The notes beneath the pieces were generated by a model, which worked only from the letters and a program-made list of their open reading frames with translations, was not told the origin of the DNA and made no database searches. This document shows positions 23,449 to 34,435 of a stretch of 64,000 bases of DNA, in pieces; within the stretch, counting starts at the first letter, position 1, and every line of letters begins with the position of its first letter. Both the position numbers and the translations under genes were made by a program. This DNA is from Adiantum capillus-veneris (taxonomy: Eukaryota; Streptophyta; Polypodiopsida; Polypodiales; Pteridaceae), in assembly GCA_014529385.2 (NCBI GenBank), contig CM043944.1, forward strand, positions 47,594,768-47,658,767. Reading direction: 5' to 3'.

Positions 23449-24228
23449 CTAGATAAGACCCTTTTCCAAGAGGTCTTTCACTTGGTTCATAATCTCTCCA
23501 TTCTGGGCTCGGCTCACACAGTAAGGTGGCCGGTTCGCTGGGGTGCTTCCAGGTATCAGATCAATGGTATGAACCTCAAGACGAGCTGGTGGCAACTCGC
23601 CTCGTAGGTCCTCAGAAAAGCAATCGGCATGAGTGTGGAGAAAATCTTGGCATTCTTTTTCTAGATCAGACATATTTGTCCTATAATCATCATTCAACTC
23701 TTTCAAAAAGGTCGAGTAAACAAACAGACTGAATTTCATTAATTTTGAAATGGCCGAAGCCGATACAATAGGGATAGACTCGCCCTTAAGTTTCACATCA
23801 AGTACAATGATTCGGCTCTTTTTAGTAGTTAGTGTCGCTTTCTTCGTCCGATAATCGCCCACAGCGTTGTTCTTATGGTACCAAGGGACTCCTAGGAGAA
23901 CATCACAACCTTCAAAGGGCATTATGTAGAAGTCCTCGTGCCCCAAGTACCTTTGACAATGCAACCGAAGTTTGCCAATGACAGGTGTAATGGCCATGTC
24001 CCTGCCGGGTGCCGCTAGAACTGCCTCTACTTGTGGTCCCATCCGATCGGGTGTAATCTCGAGCCGCGCCGCCAATTTAGGTGAAATGAAGTTGGCCTTG
24101 GCTCCTCCATCAAAGAAAATCAGGGCTTCTTGATCTTTCAATTTGCCCCAAGCTCGACAAAGTTTTGTACTCTCATCAATCGTGCTTGGGTCAGTACCCA
24201 TGCAATCTGGAACCAGCCCTGCTTTCAT
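23449..24228 (-). pseudogene. gypsy B protease
   Basis: A 259-codon open frame: FFDGGAKANFISPKLAARL (retropepsin-like, D-G-G as in A), GCDVLLGVPWYHKNNA, and the linker to RT ending LLEKGLI and a stop. Immediately after (PSTSPYCSP, the first RT residues) the sequence jumps to the integrase C-terminus. Confidence 0.85.
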
Positions 24229-24279
24229 CTTGCCTTTTCGTCCACGTTCCTCAGCTGCTTTTGAACTCTCTGGCCTTTC

Positions 24280-25794
24280 TTCATCTTGTTCTTTCTGTGC
24301 CTTTTTAGGGCACTTTGCGGAGATGTGCCTTGGTTTTCCGCATGTAAAACACTTCCCCTCTTTGATGTAGTTGGCTCTCTCCCAAAGAGTGAGCCAAGGT
24401 CATGCATCCTTATCTTTCTGATCTTGGGGGCTCTTCTTCTTTCTACTTTTATTTTTAGAAGTCTGTTCGGTTTTTTGCGTCATGATCTCATCTGTGGGGT
24501 AAGTCAAACTGCTTGAGTGTATGGAAAAGCCCCGTTTCGCATGACTCGTCAGTTCTTGAAAAGAATCTGACTTTTGTTCTAAGCAGTGATCTCGGATCTC
24601 CGTAGGGAGTCCGCAGCTAAACCGCTCAATTTGTTCTTTAAACGAGATCTTCTTAAATGAAGAAGCGGGTAGAAAAGAGCTCCAAAATCTCTTGCAATAT
24701 GCGTACAAGATATCTTTCTTCGTCATCCGGAGATGATTCCAGGCAGTTCGTATGTCGCGTTCGTACTCCCGAGTCAACCAAGAAGAAATAAAAAGCCTTT
24801 TAAATTTCAGCCATTTAACTAACGCTTTCTTGTTCGATAGAAGAGTGGACCACCATGTTTGAGCATTTCCCTTGAAGTAAGAGGTAGCCCTCCAAATCTT
24901 GGAGTGCTCTGAATAATGCCCGCTAGAGAAAGCTATATCAAATTGCTGTAAGAAGGCCAAAGCCCGCCAAAGCCCTCGAAGCATCTCGAAATCCAGAAGA
25001 AATGTCAAATTTAATTGACTATCCACCTTCTTTAAATTCTCGAAATTTCTTGCTGTTATCCTCCAGAAAGTCATACTGGTTGGCTTTATAGAAATTCTGC
25101 TTCTTTGCATCAAATCTGTGATCATCGGAGTCCAAACTATCTGAAGACGAGTCCTCTGTAGAACTGTCAGAAACTGGGCGAAACTTAGGCTTCTTTGCCT
25201 TTTTCTTGCCCTTTCCGAAGCTTTGCTTTTTGCTTCGCTTTTTCCCTTTTCTATCTTCTTCGCTCAAGTCAAAAGAGCCAGAAGAAGAAATGCCAGAAGA
25301 AGAAGAAGTGGATACTCCTTCAAATCGCACATGCTTCTTCTGCTTTCGTGACGAGGCAAAAGTAGATTGTCGACCCAAATAACCCGGGAAGTCAGTTCCT
25401 TTCTTCTGCTTTTTGTCGAGCTTTTTGGCTTTGTTGTTTGCATAAAAAAGCTAGGTAATTCGTGTATCAACCACCTCTTCCAATTCTTGCTATGTAAACA
25501 TCCTCGAAGTAGGAGGTTTCTTGAGTGCCGGTTTGAGGGGTGGTTCTGTGGCCTTCCGCCACTGAGAGTGCACTTTGTCGAAGGATGTCTGAGTCAAAAA
25601 TTTGACAAATTTTGGATCCTTCGCAAGATTGATCATCATCTTTGTCGAATCGTCAACCAATGTCGACGCTCCATCTCTTCAATCTCCACCTGAGTAGGCC
25701 GAGGCGGGCCGTACTCCTCGTGAGAATCTTCTTCGTGATCTCTTCCCGCATCCCCAGATGCAGAGGAAGTCAATTGATCTCTGTTTGAATCCAT
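24280..25794 (-). pseudogene. gypsy B gag
   Basis: The likely start is the ATG at 25794 (MDSNRDQLTSSAS). It contains the acidic N-terminus, the Ser/Lys-rich part (25019-25378), the capsid region (TWWSTLLSNKKALVKWLKFK, GLPTEIRDHCLEQK) and an intact zinc knuckle CFTCGKPRHISAKC at about 24300-24350. Frame changes near 25600, 25100 and 24400 break it, but it keeps residues that A has lost. Confidence 0.85.
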
Positions 25795-25845
25795 AAGTGT
25801 CACGAGAAAAGGATCGGATTTCCCAGTAGAAGAGAAATCCGTCGC

Positions 25846-25857
25846 GCTCTGATACCA
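25846..25857 (-). other. gypsy B primer-binding site (iMet)
   Basis: The minus strand reads TGGTATCAGAGC, a perfect iMet primer site, one base from the LTR edge at 25859. Confidence 0.88.
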
Positions 25858-25858
25858 T

Positions 25859-26451
25859 TGTAACAAACTTGGACACTCCAAATCAAGATTCTATTGCGAC
25901 ACAGCAGAGATTCACTTCAAAACAGTTCATAGTTAACAATTAATTCGACACAGCCCGGTGGAGTTCCGTGCCTAGAGATATTGGCCCCAAAGACTGGCGC
26001 CCCTTTCAGTATTTCTTTTTGTATTAATCTGTGCTCAAAGTACAAGGGAGTGGGAGGGTTCTCACTCTCAGACTCTGCGTCCACATGCTCTGCAGAGTGG
26101 GAGCTCAAACCACTTATTTATTTGTTTACAAGGGATGCCAAAAGTAGAGCCCCAAAAGCTATCATCTTTTAAAAATAAGATTAAAAATAAAGAAATGCCC
26201 AAAAAGCTTTTATTTTCAGCTTGCGTAGGATTTCTTGCGCAAAAGCAACGTCCGTACAATCCCGCAAATCACAAAATTCCGTACGCTCTACCGTCAGCCT
26301 GCTTTTCCGCAATTCTCGCCACAAATCACGAAGGTCCGTACACTGCTCGTCGTCAGCATGTCTTTGGGTTTTTTGGGAGCTGACCAGGGTTTGTGTGTGT
26401 GTCTACTACAACCCTTGTCTAGGGCCAATGACACGTCACCAGTTTGTGACA
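25859..26451 (-). mobile_element. gypsy B 5' LTR
   Basis: An uninterrupted 593-bp LTR, TGTAACAAAC...GTTTGTGACA. It carries the conserved block GGCCCCAAAGACTGGCGCCC near 25980-26020 and ends GACACGTCACCAGTTTGTGACA. Confidence 0.9.
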
Positions 26452-26537
26452 GTTCTTGCTTGCTCTTCTTAGGGTTTAGGCCCCTCGGCTATGTTCTGCA
26501 CGTTCTTCAGGGCTTGACACGTCAACAGCTTGTGACA

Positions 26538-27840
26538 TTGTTCCCCACAGTCAAAACACTTCCCCGTTTTGAGGTATTTGTCTTTTTGTTCCTCTGTCAG
26601 TCAAAGACGTGCATCTTTCTTTCCTCTTCTTCTGTCATCCTTTGTCGAAAGTTGATCTGTTGGATAAGTCAAGTTACCTAAATGCATAGAAAACCATTGC
26701 TTAGCATGTCCCATCATTTGCCATATGGACTTAGATTTCTGTAATAAGCAATAATCTCGTATCTCTTTAGGCAAAATCATTCGATTTGCTGCTTAAAAGT
26801 GATCTTTTTAAAGGATGAGTCAGGAAGAAAAACATCCCAAAATCTCTTGCAATAATTATGCAGAGTATCTGTCTTGGCCATCCGAAGATGATTCTAGGCG
26901 ATAATCACGTCATGTTCATACTCTTGAGTGAGCCACGAGGAAATAAAAAGTCTCTTGAACTTTAATCACTTTGTTGGTGTCTCTTTTTGTAACAGAAGAG
27001 TGGACCACCATGTCCGTGCATTTCTTGTCAAATAGGATGCTGCTCTTCTGATCTTGGAGTGCTCTGAGTAGTGGCCTCAAGAAAAATCTATGTCAAACTG
27101 TTGAATAAAAGCGAGGGTCTTGTGCGCATCTCAAAAGCTTGAAAAAGGTATCAAATTTTATTGCTTGTCCACCCTCCTTGAGTTCTTTGGTTTTCTTGCT
27201 CTTATCTTCGAGAAAGTCGTATTGATTGGCTCTATAAAAGTGCTTCCACTTAAAATAAAACATCTCGTCATCAAAGTCCGAGCTCTCAAAAGAGGATGAA
27301 TCCTCCTCATACCTGTCAGAAAATTTCCAAGATCTTTTGGTGGGATCTGCTTTTCTTGGCCTTCTTCTTGTTCTTTCCATGTCTCTGATTCTTTTGTCGT
27401 TTCTTGCCCTTTCTATTCTCATCACTGGAATCAAAAGAAGAAGAGTTTTTGGAATTTATGGTTGACTCGTCGTTCGATCACATCATCAAGTTCATCTTTA
27501 GTATACATCCGTGGGGCAGGTGGTTTCTTCAATGTGGACTTTTTACGGCCATCGGGAATGCATCTCATCAATCGGGTGTCGGGTCAAAAATTGGGGATCC
27601 TTTGAATACTATAGCATCTGCTTAGCACAAGCATCAACCAATTATTGATGTTGCATCTCCATTCGTTCATACTCTGTAGGTCGTGGTCTCCCGTACTCTT
27701 GTTCAGATTGTCCATTTAAATTGTCCGTAATTTCACCCAATCCGGAGTTGTCGGATGGATTCGTCACTTGAATCCACGTGTGCTACGGTAAAAGGATCGG
27801 ATTTCCCAGTGGAAGGAAAATCGATTAAGCTCCAATACCA
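26538..27840 (-). pseudogene. gypsy C gag
   Basis: The minus strand encodes a gag related to A and B: FYRANQYDFLEDKSKKTKEL, then GGQAIKFDTFFK, and capsid motifs in shifted frames. The zinc knuckle begins GKCFDCGEQ and is cut after Gln by the end of element D (26537). No protease or later domain of C survives. Confidence 0.75.
27829..27840 (-). other. gypsy C primer-binding site (iMet-like)
   Basis: The minus strand reads TGGTATTGGAGC, two mismatches from the iMet site, next to the LTR start at 27842. Confidence 0.7.
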
Positions 27841-27841
27841 C

Positions 27842-28279
27842 TATAACAGACTTGAGCACCCCAAGTTGGAAATCTGGCACAACACACGAGAGAATCACTT
27901 AATCACAATTCACTTGAGTCGACACAGCACGGCATAGTTTCGTGCCCAGAGATATTGGCCCCAAAGTCTAGCGCCCCTTTCAGTATTTAATGCTTGAGCA
28001 AAGTTACAAGGTCCGAGGGTCCTCTTTGCTCTGTTGCTCGTCAATAAAACTGAGCAAGAGAGTGGCCTTGGGTTTATATTGAAAGGCCCCTTGGGCTCTC
28101 AAAAGCTGTAATGAAAATCTCCAAACTTAAAAGCTTTAGGTCCCAAAAGCTGCTAGCGAAAAAACGTGGAAAACCCGGACACTATGCCATTTCAGGACTC
28201 AGCACCACCAACGCATTTTCTAGGTCCGTACAATTGTCCACGTCATCGGGCAAGGCTGCCACATCATCAGTTTGTGACA
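27842..28279 (-). mobile_element. gypsy C 5' LTR
   Basis: It starts TATAACAGAC (TG changed to TA) and ends CAGTTTGTGACA. It aligns with 17375-17823. The target duplication AAAGA follows at 28280. Confidence 0.88.
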
Positions 28280-28935
28280 AAAGAAGCCAAAGGGAACTAA
28301 GAAAAGTAAATACCTTACTCCCTCTCAGCTAAAGGCCTGCATGGAAGAGGTCGAATGTTTTTTTTGGGGTGAGAAAGGCCACAAGAAACCAAACTTCCCG
28401 CTCTCAAGAGAGACTCTCTGCCTCTTGTATCAAATTCAATCCCTGACGGACAAGCTAACAGCAAGAAGGAGAAAGGTAAACGGTAGCTCTTAAAGGACTA
28501 CGGTAGCTTGAATGGGCAAAGTGTCCTCATTTTGTTTGATCGACGCTCGACAAACAATAATTCGACACCTCATAATCTCTTGGTCTCACTCCAGAGAGAT
28601 TGGGAACTCCGATTAGCTCTGGCTTAGTCTTTGAGGGGTTGACCACTTCTCTACTCCTGTTCGAGGACATCTAAGTTTGAAGATCGGCAAGTACTCTGAT
28701 CGAGAGGCTTTCCTAGAGAGGCTTTCCTAGTTGCTCCAATACAAGGATGTGATTTATTTTGCGAATGCCCTAGCATTACAAAGGTCATCCTATCCCACAC
28801 TATGTAAGCAAGAAACTGTCCTTTTGTTTCAAAGGTGACAGTGCAAGTGATTGGCCTATACCCATGGTCAGTCACATCATTGTTAAAAGAGAAATAAAGA
28901 AGTTACTTGATTTTTGTGAAAGAGAGAGGAACGAG
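28280..28935 (+). pseudogene. gypsy E gag end and protease (right half)
   Basis: After the AAAGA duplication the gag frame resumes (LTPSQLKACMEE) into a zinc-knuckle remnant CFFWGEKGHKKPNF at 28356-28397, where the second and fourth cysteines have become Trp and Phe. From about 28500 a decayed retropepsin follows: ILFDRRSTNN, then HLSLKIGKYSDREAFL and a GxDxxxGxxW-like stretch around 28745, with a short duplicated segment GAGGCTTTCCTAGA at 28706-28733. The element is lost beyond about 28935. Confidence 0.6.
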
Positions 28936-29136
28936 TGGTGAAAATGTCTTGTCGAATTTAGATAAAGATCACTAAAATTTTGTTAATCCTCATCGACAAT
29001 TCACAATAATCTTTGACATCTTGGTCTTCTCTAGCACAAAGGAACATTCCCACTTACCCTAATATAATTTACAAAATCAACCATTAATAGGCTACTTAAG
29101 GACCTCTCTTCTTAAGAAAGAAAAGAGAAACCAAAT

Positions 29137-29832
29137 GCTCTGATACCAATGTAATGGAAATGGCCTATGAACTTTGAGAGTAGCGAAATTAGGAATTTAG
29201 ATAAATCACTTACTTTGTGAGCATAGTGGGTGAACTTAATTGATGGTAGCAACATAAACATGGTACTTAGTTAACTTGGCATGAACAATACTTTTGCAAG
29301 AGAGACAGTTTAGAGAACATGACAACAATTGAGGACCGGATTCATAGGGAGCCGGTTCCCCCTCCAAAATAGGCATTTGTATTATAGTTTCTCCCATCAA
29401 GAGAGACTTGGTACAATACAATCTTTGTGTCCCTTGTGACCTTGGTGATGCAATGAAGATGGAAAGCTTCATGCATCACAAGCATAACATAAACTTTGTA
29501 GAAAGCATTAACTATCCCAAGCCTCAGTCCCAAGGCCTCAAACACTCGAAGGTGGAGAGAGCTAGCGGGGAATGAGGGTAGGGAAGAGGAAGAAGAAACA
29601 TTCCATAGAAAAAAGAAATAGTTCCTTACTTATCATCACTCTTCTTTCTAGCATACATAATAGCATAGTACTGAAGATGGAGAAGATGGCAAGCTTAAGA
29701 ATTGAAGCATGGCTCTTGGTTGGATTTGCATTCCATAGCCAAGAGTGTTGGTGTAGGCTCTTACTTCTCACAAGCTTGGAGAAGGAGGTGGAGTTCCTCT
29801 ACTTTCACCAAGTGAGAATGAATCCACAAAAT

Positions 29833-29863
<31 letters not shown>

Positions 29864-30060
29864 GTGTATATCCCCCCAGCACCCCCCTTGCTTGCTTGGG
29901 GTGAGTTGTATCTTTTACACATGTTTCAATCTCATTGGACCCCTCTACCCCTAGCCAATCACATGCAGCATGCATTGAAGTACATGGGTAGTCATTTGAC
30001 AAGTGTCCTCCTTACCCCTTAGAGAGAGAGAGCTTGAAAATATCTAGATATTTGTAGGAT
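29137..30060 (-). mobile_element. copia LTR fragment with primer site
   Basis: The minus strand reads TGGTATCAGAGC at 29137-29148, a perfect iMet site, next to TGTAATGG at 29150. The part 29659-30040 matches the copia LTR at 6130-6505 (GGCTCTTGGTTGGATTTGC, AGCTTGGAGAAGGAG, GACAAGTGTCCTCCTTACCCC). Part of the LTR text is repeated at 30072-30190 (CTCATTGGACCCCTCT). No coding part is attached; 28935-29136 is a possible leader. Confidence 0.65.
29834..29863. repeat. (GT)n microsatellite, about 15 units
   Basis: A pure GT run inside the copia LTR fragment; absent from the related LTR at 6290, which has GTGTGTGAGTGTGTGGG. Confidence 0.95.
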
Positions 30061-30233
30061 GGAAATAGAAGCTCATTGGACCCCTCTTTAGCCCAACCAA
30101 TAGCATTCAAGCACACCATGTGGTTAAGCATAGGGAGAGTCTGACATGTGTCCCATGTGCCCTTTGAGAAAAGGGGGTGCCCTTTGTGTGAGTAGAAGGT
30201 TAAGTCAAAGACTCCCCTAACTTTGGGACTTTT

Positions 30234-30550
30234 ATGCATAGGAAGCTTCTCAAGCACCTTCCTCATTAATTGTGTAGGGTCTCTTTTTGACTCAAGCACC
30301 TTACCCCCCCATGCATGAGAAGCTTCTCAAGCACCTTCCTTATTAAGTTTGTAGGGCCTCTTTTTGATTCAAGCACCTTACCCTCCATGCATGGGAAGCT
30401 TCTCAAGCACCTTCCTCATTAAGTATGATAAGCACCTCAAGTACCTTAGTCATCAAGCACGACAAGCACCTCAAGCACCTTACTCATCAAGCACCTCAAG
30501 CACCTTAGTCATCAAGCACGCACCTTAGTCATCAAGCACCTCAAGCTTAA
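30234..30550. repeat. 77-bp tandem repeat passing into a short repeat
   Basis: Units starting ATGCATRRGAAGCTTCTCAA begin at 30234, 30311 and 30387, about 76-77 bp apart. The third degenerates into a 20-30 bp repeat of AAGCACCTCAAGCACCTTAG and TCATC up to 30550. Confidence 0.9.
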
Positions 30551-30664
30551 GTCGGGTTCCCACCTCAAGCTAGCCCTAGCTTGCCTAAGGTCAAAGTACT
30601 TTTAACAATAACCATTGGAGGTCTTTAATGAAGCTAACCCTAAGGTCTTTTTAGCTCCATTAGA

Positions 30665-30862
30665 TGCACATTGCTCTTTGATACACTACCTCCTTTTGGA
30701 CCCCTATTGAGATGTAACCATCTCTTCTCTTGGTCCCCTGCTGAGGTAAGTCTAGAAGCACTTATTGCACATTGCTCTTTGATAGACCATCTCCTTTTGG
30801 ACCCCTATTGAGATGCAACCATCTCTCCTTTTGGTCCGATGTTCAGATAGGTCTAGAAGCAC
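30665..30862. repeat. 97-bp direct repeat, two copies
   Basis: TGCACATTGCTCTTTGATA...GTCTAGAAGCAC occurs at 30665-30761 and 30766-30862 with a few differences. Confidence 0.9.
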
Positions 30863-31120
30863 ATGTCTCTATTCTAACTCTTGTTCCCATTTTTTCTTCC
30901 ACATTAAATGATCAGTTTAATATGAGAAAATCATTTGGTCCAGTTAGATATTATATTTTATGACAATTATGTACATGATGAATAAGTATAGTGAGCAGGT
31001 ACCTAGCCTAGCCGGCCACATGGGGCTTTACCCAACAACCTCCTATGTAAAGGCCAATGTGGCCGTAAGAGAGAAAAGAAAATCGTACAAAACCTGTACA
31101 AGCCCATCACAAGTATGACC

Positions 31121-31495
31121 TCAGCCAACGCCCACTGGCTCACTCAATCTGTGTGCATCCAGCTCTAATTGTAGAGGAAGTATAGAGTGATCGACACCAT
31201 ACTCCTCACCAAAGCCGCACACATCCTGCAGGTATTTCACCATACACTGCAAAGTGTCCCTATGCTCAAGCCCAGCGTCAGTCACTGCACGCCTGATTTC
31301 TCCCACTACAAATGCAATCTCGGGCCTTGAGATGAGTATCTCGTACATGAGACTCCCGAATGCTGATACAATCCTAGAAATATCTGTCAATCTGACCATC
31401 TCAATCAAATTTGGCTCAGAACTCCAGTCAAGGAAATGACCCTGAAACCCGAACTCTGATCCCTGGAATCCATCCTTGTGTCCATCGCATGTCAC
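31121..31495 (-). pseudogene. copia 1 RT/RNase H fragment
   Basis: The frame includes AFGSLMYEILISRPEIAFVV then YLQDVCG. This matches the copia region between RT and RNase H (AVGSLMYAMLxTRPDIAFAV...ILRYLKGT). The RT catalytic box is not present in the element. Confidence 0.75.
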
Positions 31496-31644
31496 ATGCG
31501 CACCAAGAGCATCTATCTATCTTGAACCCTGTGTGGCAAGAGCAATGCCTAGCTCTAACTCACACACATCAGCCTCTAGCCTAATCATATCCATGAATGA
31601 CTGAATCACCGCTAAATCCTCAACACTCAAGCCATCCATATCCG

Positions 31645-32303
31645 TCATTGTATCCACGAATAACATGCCCTGTGCACAACTGGCTCAACATGCTCACAAA
31701 TTGGAGCATCATGCAACCTATCCACAAAGGAGACATGCCTCGTCTCTCTGCATGGTTGCATACTCACGAAGACTAAGCCATCTCGTACGTGACGTACTCG
31801 CATCGCATGAATTATGCAAACACTAGCACCTCTCGCTATGACTAGGTGTCCACTATGCAATCTGAAACTATGCTCATCCAGCACTACCTGGTATCCATTG
31901 TCTCGTAACTGACTCAAAGAGATCAAGCTCTGTGTCAAACCTAGCACATGGCATTTCGCAACACGTATAATTTACCACTCACCAACGATAGTCTAACATC
32001 TCCTGCACCAACTATGTCATGCACCGAACCATCAGCTAGACACACACGTCCAAGCATACCACTAGCATATGTGTTAAACCGCTCACAACTTGGCATGACA
32101 TGAAATCTAGCACTCACATCTAGTATCCAATGCAAAGGTAATGTGTCATCAAAAACCGACATAAGAAAGTCAAGAGTAAACATGGAAGAAAATTCAACAT
32201 CTCCGTCATGCGTAGCCACATACGCCACATCTGCTCCCACATCATCCAAAGTGATAGCATCCCTCTTGTGCTGTCTCCTCGCTGTCTCATCTGTCGAAAA
32301 CAA
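31645..32303 (-). pseudogene. copia 1 protease region
   Basis: Two frames cover a copia protease. It reads LHWILDVSARFHVMPSCERF, where the D-S-G-A active site is changed to D-V-S-A (Asp codon 32118-32120), then RVCLADGSVHDIVGAGDV and, after a shift near 31945, LGLTQSLISLSQLRDNGY. The latter normally precedes the GAG-pre-integrase domain, which is lost. Confidence 0.8.
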
Positions 32304-32309
32304 CGCCTA

Positions 32310-32710
32310 CGTCATGCCATGTATGACCACAATGCCAATACACAACATCTCTATGTCCGCAAGATCATCCTTTAACTGTAGGCATCTCTATAGACTCATT
32401 TGTGCCAAAAGCATTGCATAATCTTTGTCATAACTCTCTAGCTATGCATGCATCCAAACCAATGTGATAGACAGACTCACCAAGGTGTAACCCGATCGTC
32501 GAACGTGCAAGTTTATCCAAGTCCTCCCACTCATCGTCAGTCATAGACTCTGGCCTAGCATCCATGCCTTGTAGGAACACTTGGCCCAACTAAGTCAATG
32601 CATCATGCATACCTGCTTTCGAATGCTCAAAGTTTGAACCATCAACTTTGTATGTAAAAGGACAAACCCTGACAATGATGTAAATGCCAAATCCATGGCG
32701 ATAACCTGTG
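32310..32710 (-). pseudogene. copia 1 gag
   Basis: From an ATG near 32700 (MDLAFTSLSG) the minus strand encodes, with a frame change, VDGSNFEHSKAGMHDALT and MTDDEWEDLDKLARSTIGL then HLGESVYHI. This matches the N-terminal half of copia gag (WxxLDxxAxxTIxLxLxxxV). An in-frame TAG follows the first segment. Confidence 0.65.
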
Positions 32711-34229
32711 ACAAGACCAAGCACAAATCAACCAACTAACAATAGCCAAAGCCTAGCTAAATCATACACCAAGTACTGTCAAAAACAACATAAGCTGGCA
32801 TAAGCTGTCTAAGAGAAGTATCAGCAAATATGGCGATCAATGTAACAAAACAAAATGAGCAGAACCGCCCAAATGATGCCAAAAAACCCGTTCTAATCCA
32901 AGAGCACTATGTGGTAATCGATGAAACTATCATCAACAATCTCCCTCCTGAAGAGATTACCACATATATGTCAAATGACGTAATCTGGTGAGCAAACACT
33001 CTCACAATGTGATGCCAAAACACTATGACAAAGCAACCAATGAGTGTCATGCAATCAAAACACGATTGCAAACCATGCGCATAAACAAATAAACTCATAA
33101 GAAAAATCCGACAGAGTTTGGCTATCTAACCATAATAACCATACGTGCCATAAACATGCTCAAAAACATGAGCAAATCATCCGCAAAATTCGCACTCAAG
33201 CATACATGAGCTACCCCAAAGTCTCAACTCCCTAAACTTGGAAAACAGTCTTGTAATCCGAAACACAAAGTGCATCAACCGCACTCTACAAGCGAGGCAT
33301 ATACTAGCATAAACTTGGATGCAAATCAACCAAAATATGGCACAAATTGACGCTCAAAACAGCTGAAAATCAGCCCACACATGTCATTGAAAGGCAAAGA
33401 ATGTCATCCGGCGAAAAGTGCACATCATGTGCATCCACATGGCAATATAAACGAGCATCAAGCTTGTACCAAATGTGTATCAAATGAGCATCAGAATCAG
33501 CTAAAAATTCATCTCTCAATCATGCTAAAAATGCTTGCAAAACTCTCTGCAAATCCGTGCACCACACTCTTGAAATCTGCTTAATCGCACAAGTCAACGC
33601 ACATAACCTGTGATGAATCCACTCTCAAATCCTGAGAGTCCACAAGAATGCATACATCCACAAAGTGTTCTCAAGGTATGCGCATAAATTTGTTGAAAAT
33701 CTCAACCCACACTCTCTTCATTGAGAGCAAAACATCAATGCGCAAAACAAGAGAATGACAAAGCTCAATCCGAGCTCTTCGAATGTAGCAAATCACAACA
33801 ATAGGCATACATAATCTTTAACTTTCTAAATACCCTGCAGCCTGTCAGCCCCTATCTTCCAAACCGTTCAGAATTTGCACAAACTTTCTTCTACAAAGTT
33901 GTAGACCACACAAAAACGGTTGAAAATAGGAGGAAAGGACCTAAAATGTGTTGTTTTTATAGGTCAAAATAGATCTGTAAAAATTTGCAGCTTGCACTTC
34001 ACGACCTACAGGCAGTCTGAGTGATGTATCTCAAAATTGGTGAAGATTTTGAGAAAACTTTCCTCTGCAAAGTTGAAGAGGACAAAAAATCTGCTAGGAA
34101 CCGTAGGAATCGGCTTGAATGAAGACGTTTTGATAGGTCAAAACAGATATGCAAAAATGTGCTGCAGTTTTTGCTGCTTCTTTGCCTGTTTTTCCACTGT
34201 TAAGCTCCTATGGTGCTCCCAATCCCTAA
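32711..34229 (-). other. copia 1 leader, about 1.5 kb
   Basis: The distance from primer site to gag start is far longer than in the other elements here (gypsy A about 60 bases). The stretch is AT-rich with repeated ATGAGCAT/ATGCGCAT-like words and short frames only. No secondary insertion with ends was recognised. Confidence 0.5.
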
Positions 34230-34435
34230 GCTCTGATACCAGTTGAAGTGCGCAAGCGAGAGCATGTGTGAGTGTGTGCAACAATGGAGAAGACAGAAGA
34301 AGAGGAGACTTTGTGTGTGCAGGGACTAAAACTCACTCTCTGCATGTGAGCCCCCTTATTCTATTATGTACATAATGACTAAGTATAGTGGGCGGGCACC
34401 TGGCCTAACCAGCCACATGGGGCTTTACCCCAACA

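Larger units (their letters stand above)
21097..26451 (-). mobile_element. gypsy B, nested in D's 5' LTR
   Basis: Same family as A, on the minus strand. LTRs are 25859-26451 and 21097-22261. The flanking pentamers are GTTGT (21092-21096) and GTTCT (26452-26456), a likely target duplication with one change. The internal part has gag and protease, but RT, RNase H and most of the integrase are deleted at about 23415. The 3' LTR carries solo LTR K. Confidence 0.88.
18503..26537 (-). mobile_element. element D, non-autonomous LTR retroelement
   Basis: Parts: a 3' LTR at 18503-18992 (left end missing), an internal region at 18993-20464 with a primer site at 20452-20463, and a 5' LTR at 20465-21096 plus 26457-26537 (split by gypsy B). 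The right end TTGTGACA sits inside the zinc-knuckle coding sequence of C's gag, which proves nesting in C. The internal region is only about 1.5 kb with no pol motifs, so D is a LARD-like passenger that would need proteins from another element. Confidence 0.75.
17375..28279 (-). mobile_element. gypsy C, outer element of the nest
   Basis: LTRs at 17375-17823 and 27842-28279 are flanked by the 5-bp target duplication AAAGA (17370-17374 and 28280-28284). Inside are the 3' untranslated region (17824-18500), the inserted elements D, B and K, and a broken gag (26538-27840). All of pol is missing. The left part of D's 3' LTR is missing at the same junction (about 18500), which suggests one deletion removed both. 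The element is read on the minus strand. Confidence 0.85.
30965..34435 (-). mobile_element. copia 1
   Basis: The right (5') LTR is 34244-34435 (192 bp, TTGAAGTGCGCAAG...CCCAACA) with primer site TGGTATCAGAGC at 34230-34241 on the minus strand. The left (3') LTR keeps only its last part, 30965-31037. Minus-strand gag, protease and a piece of RT/RNase H lie between; integrase and most of RT are gone. ATATG follows the right LTR, but no matching duplication survives on the left. Confidence 0.8.

Noticed and set aside
30234-30550. CRISPR-like array
   Set aside because: Units are contiguous without unique spacers, and the context is a plant nuclear transposon region.
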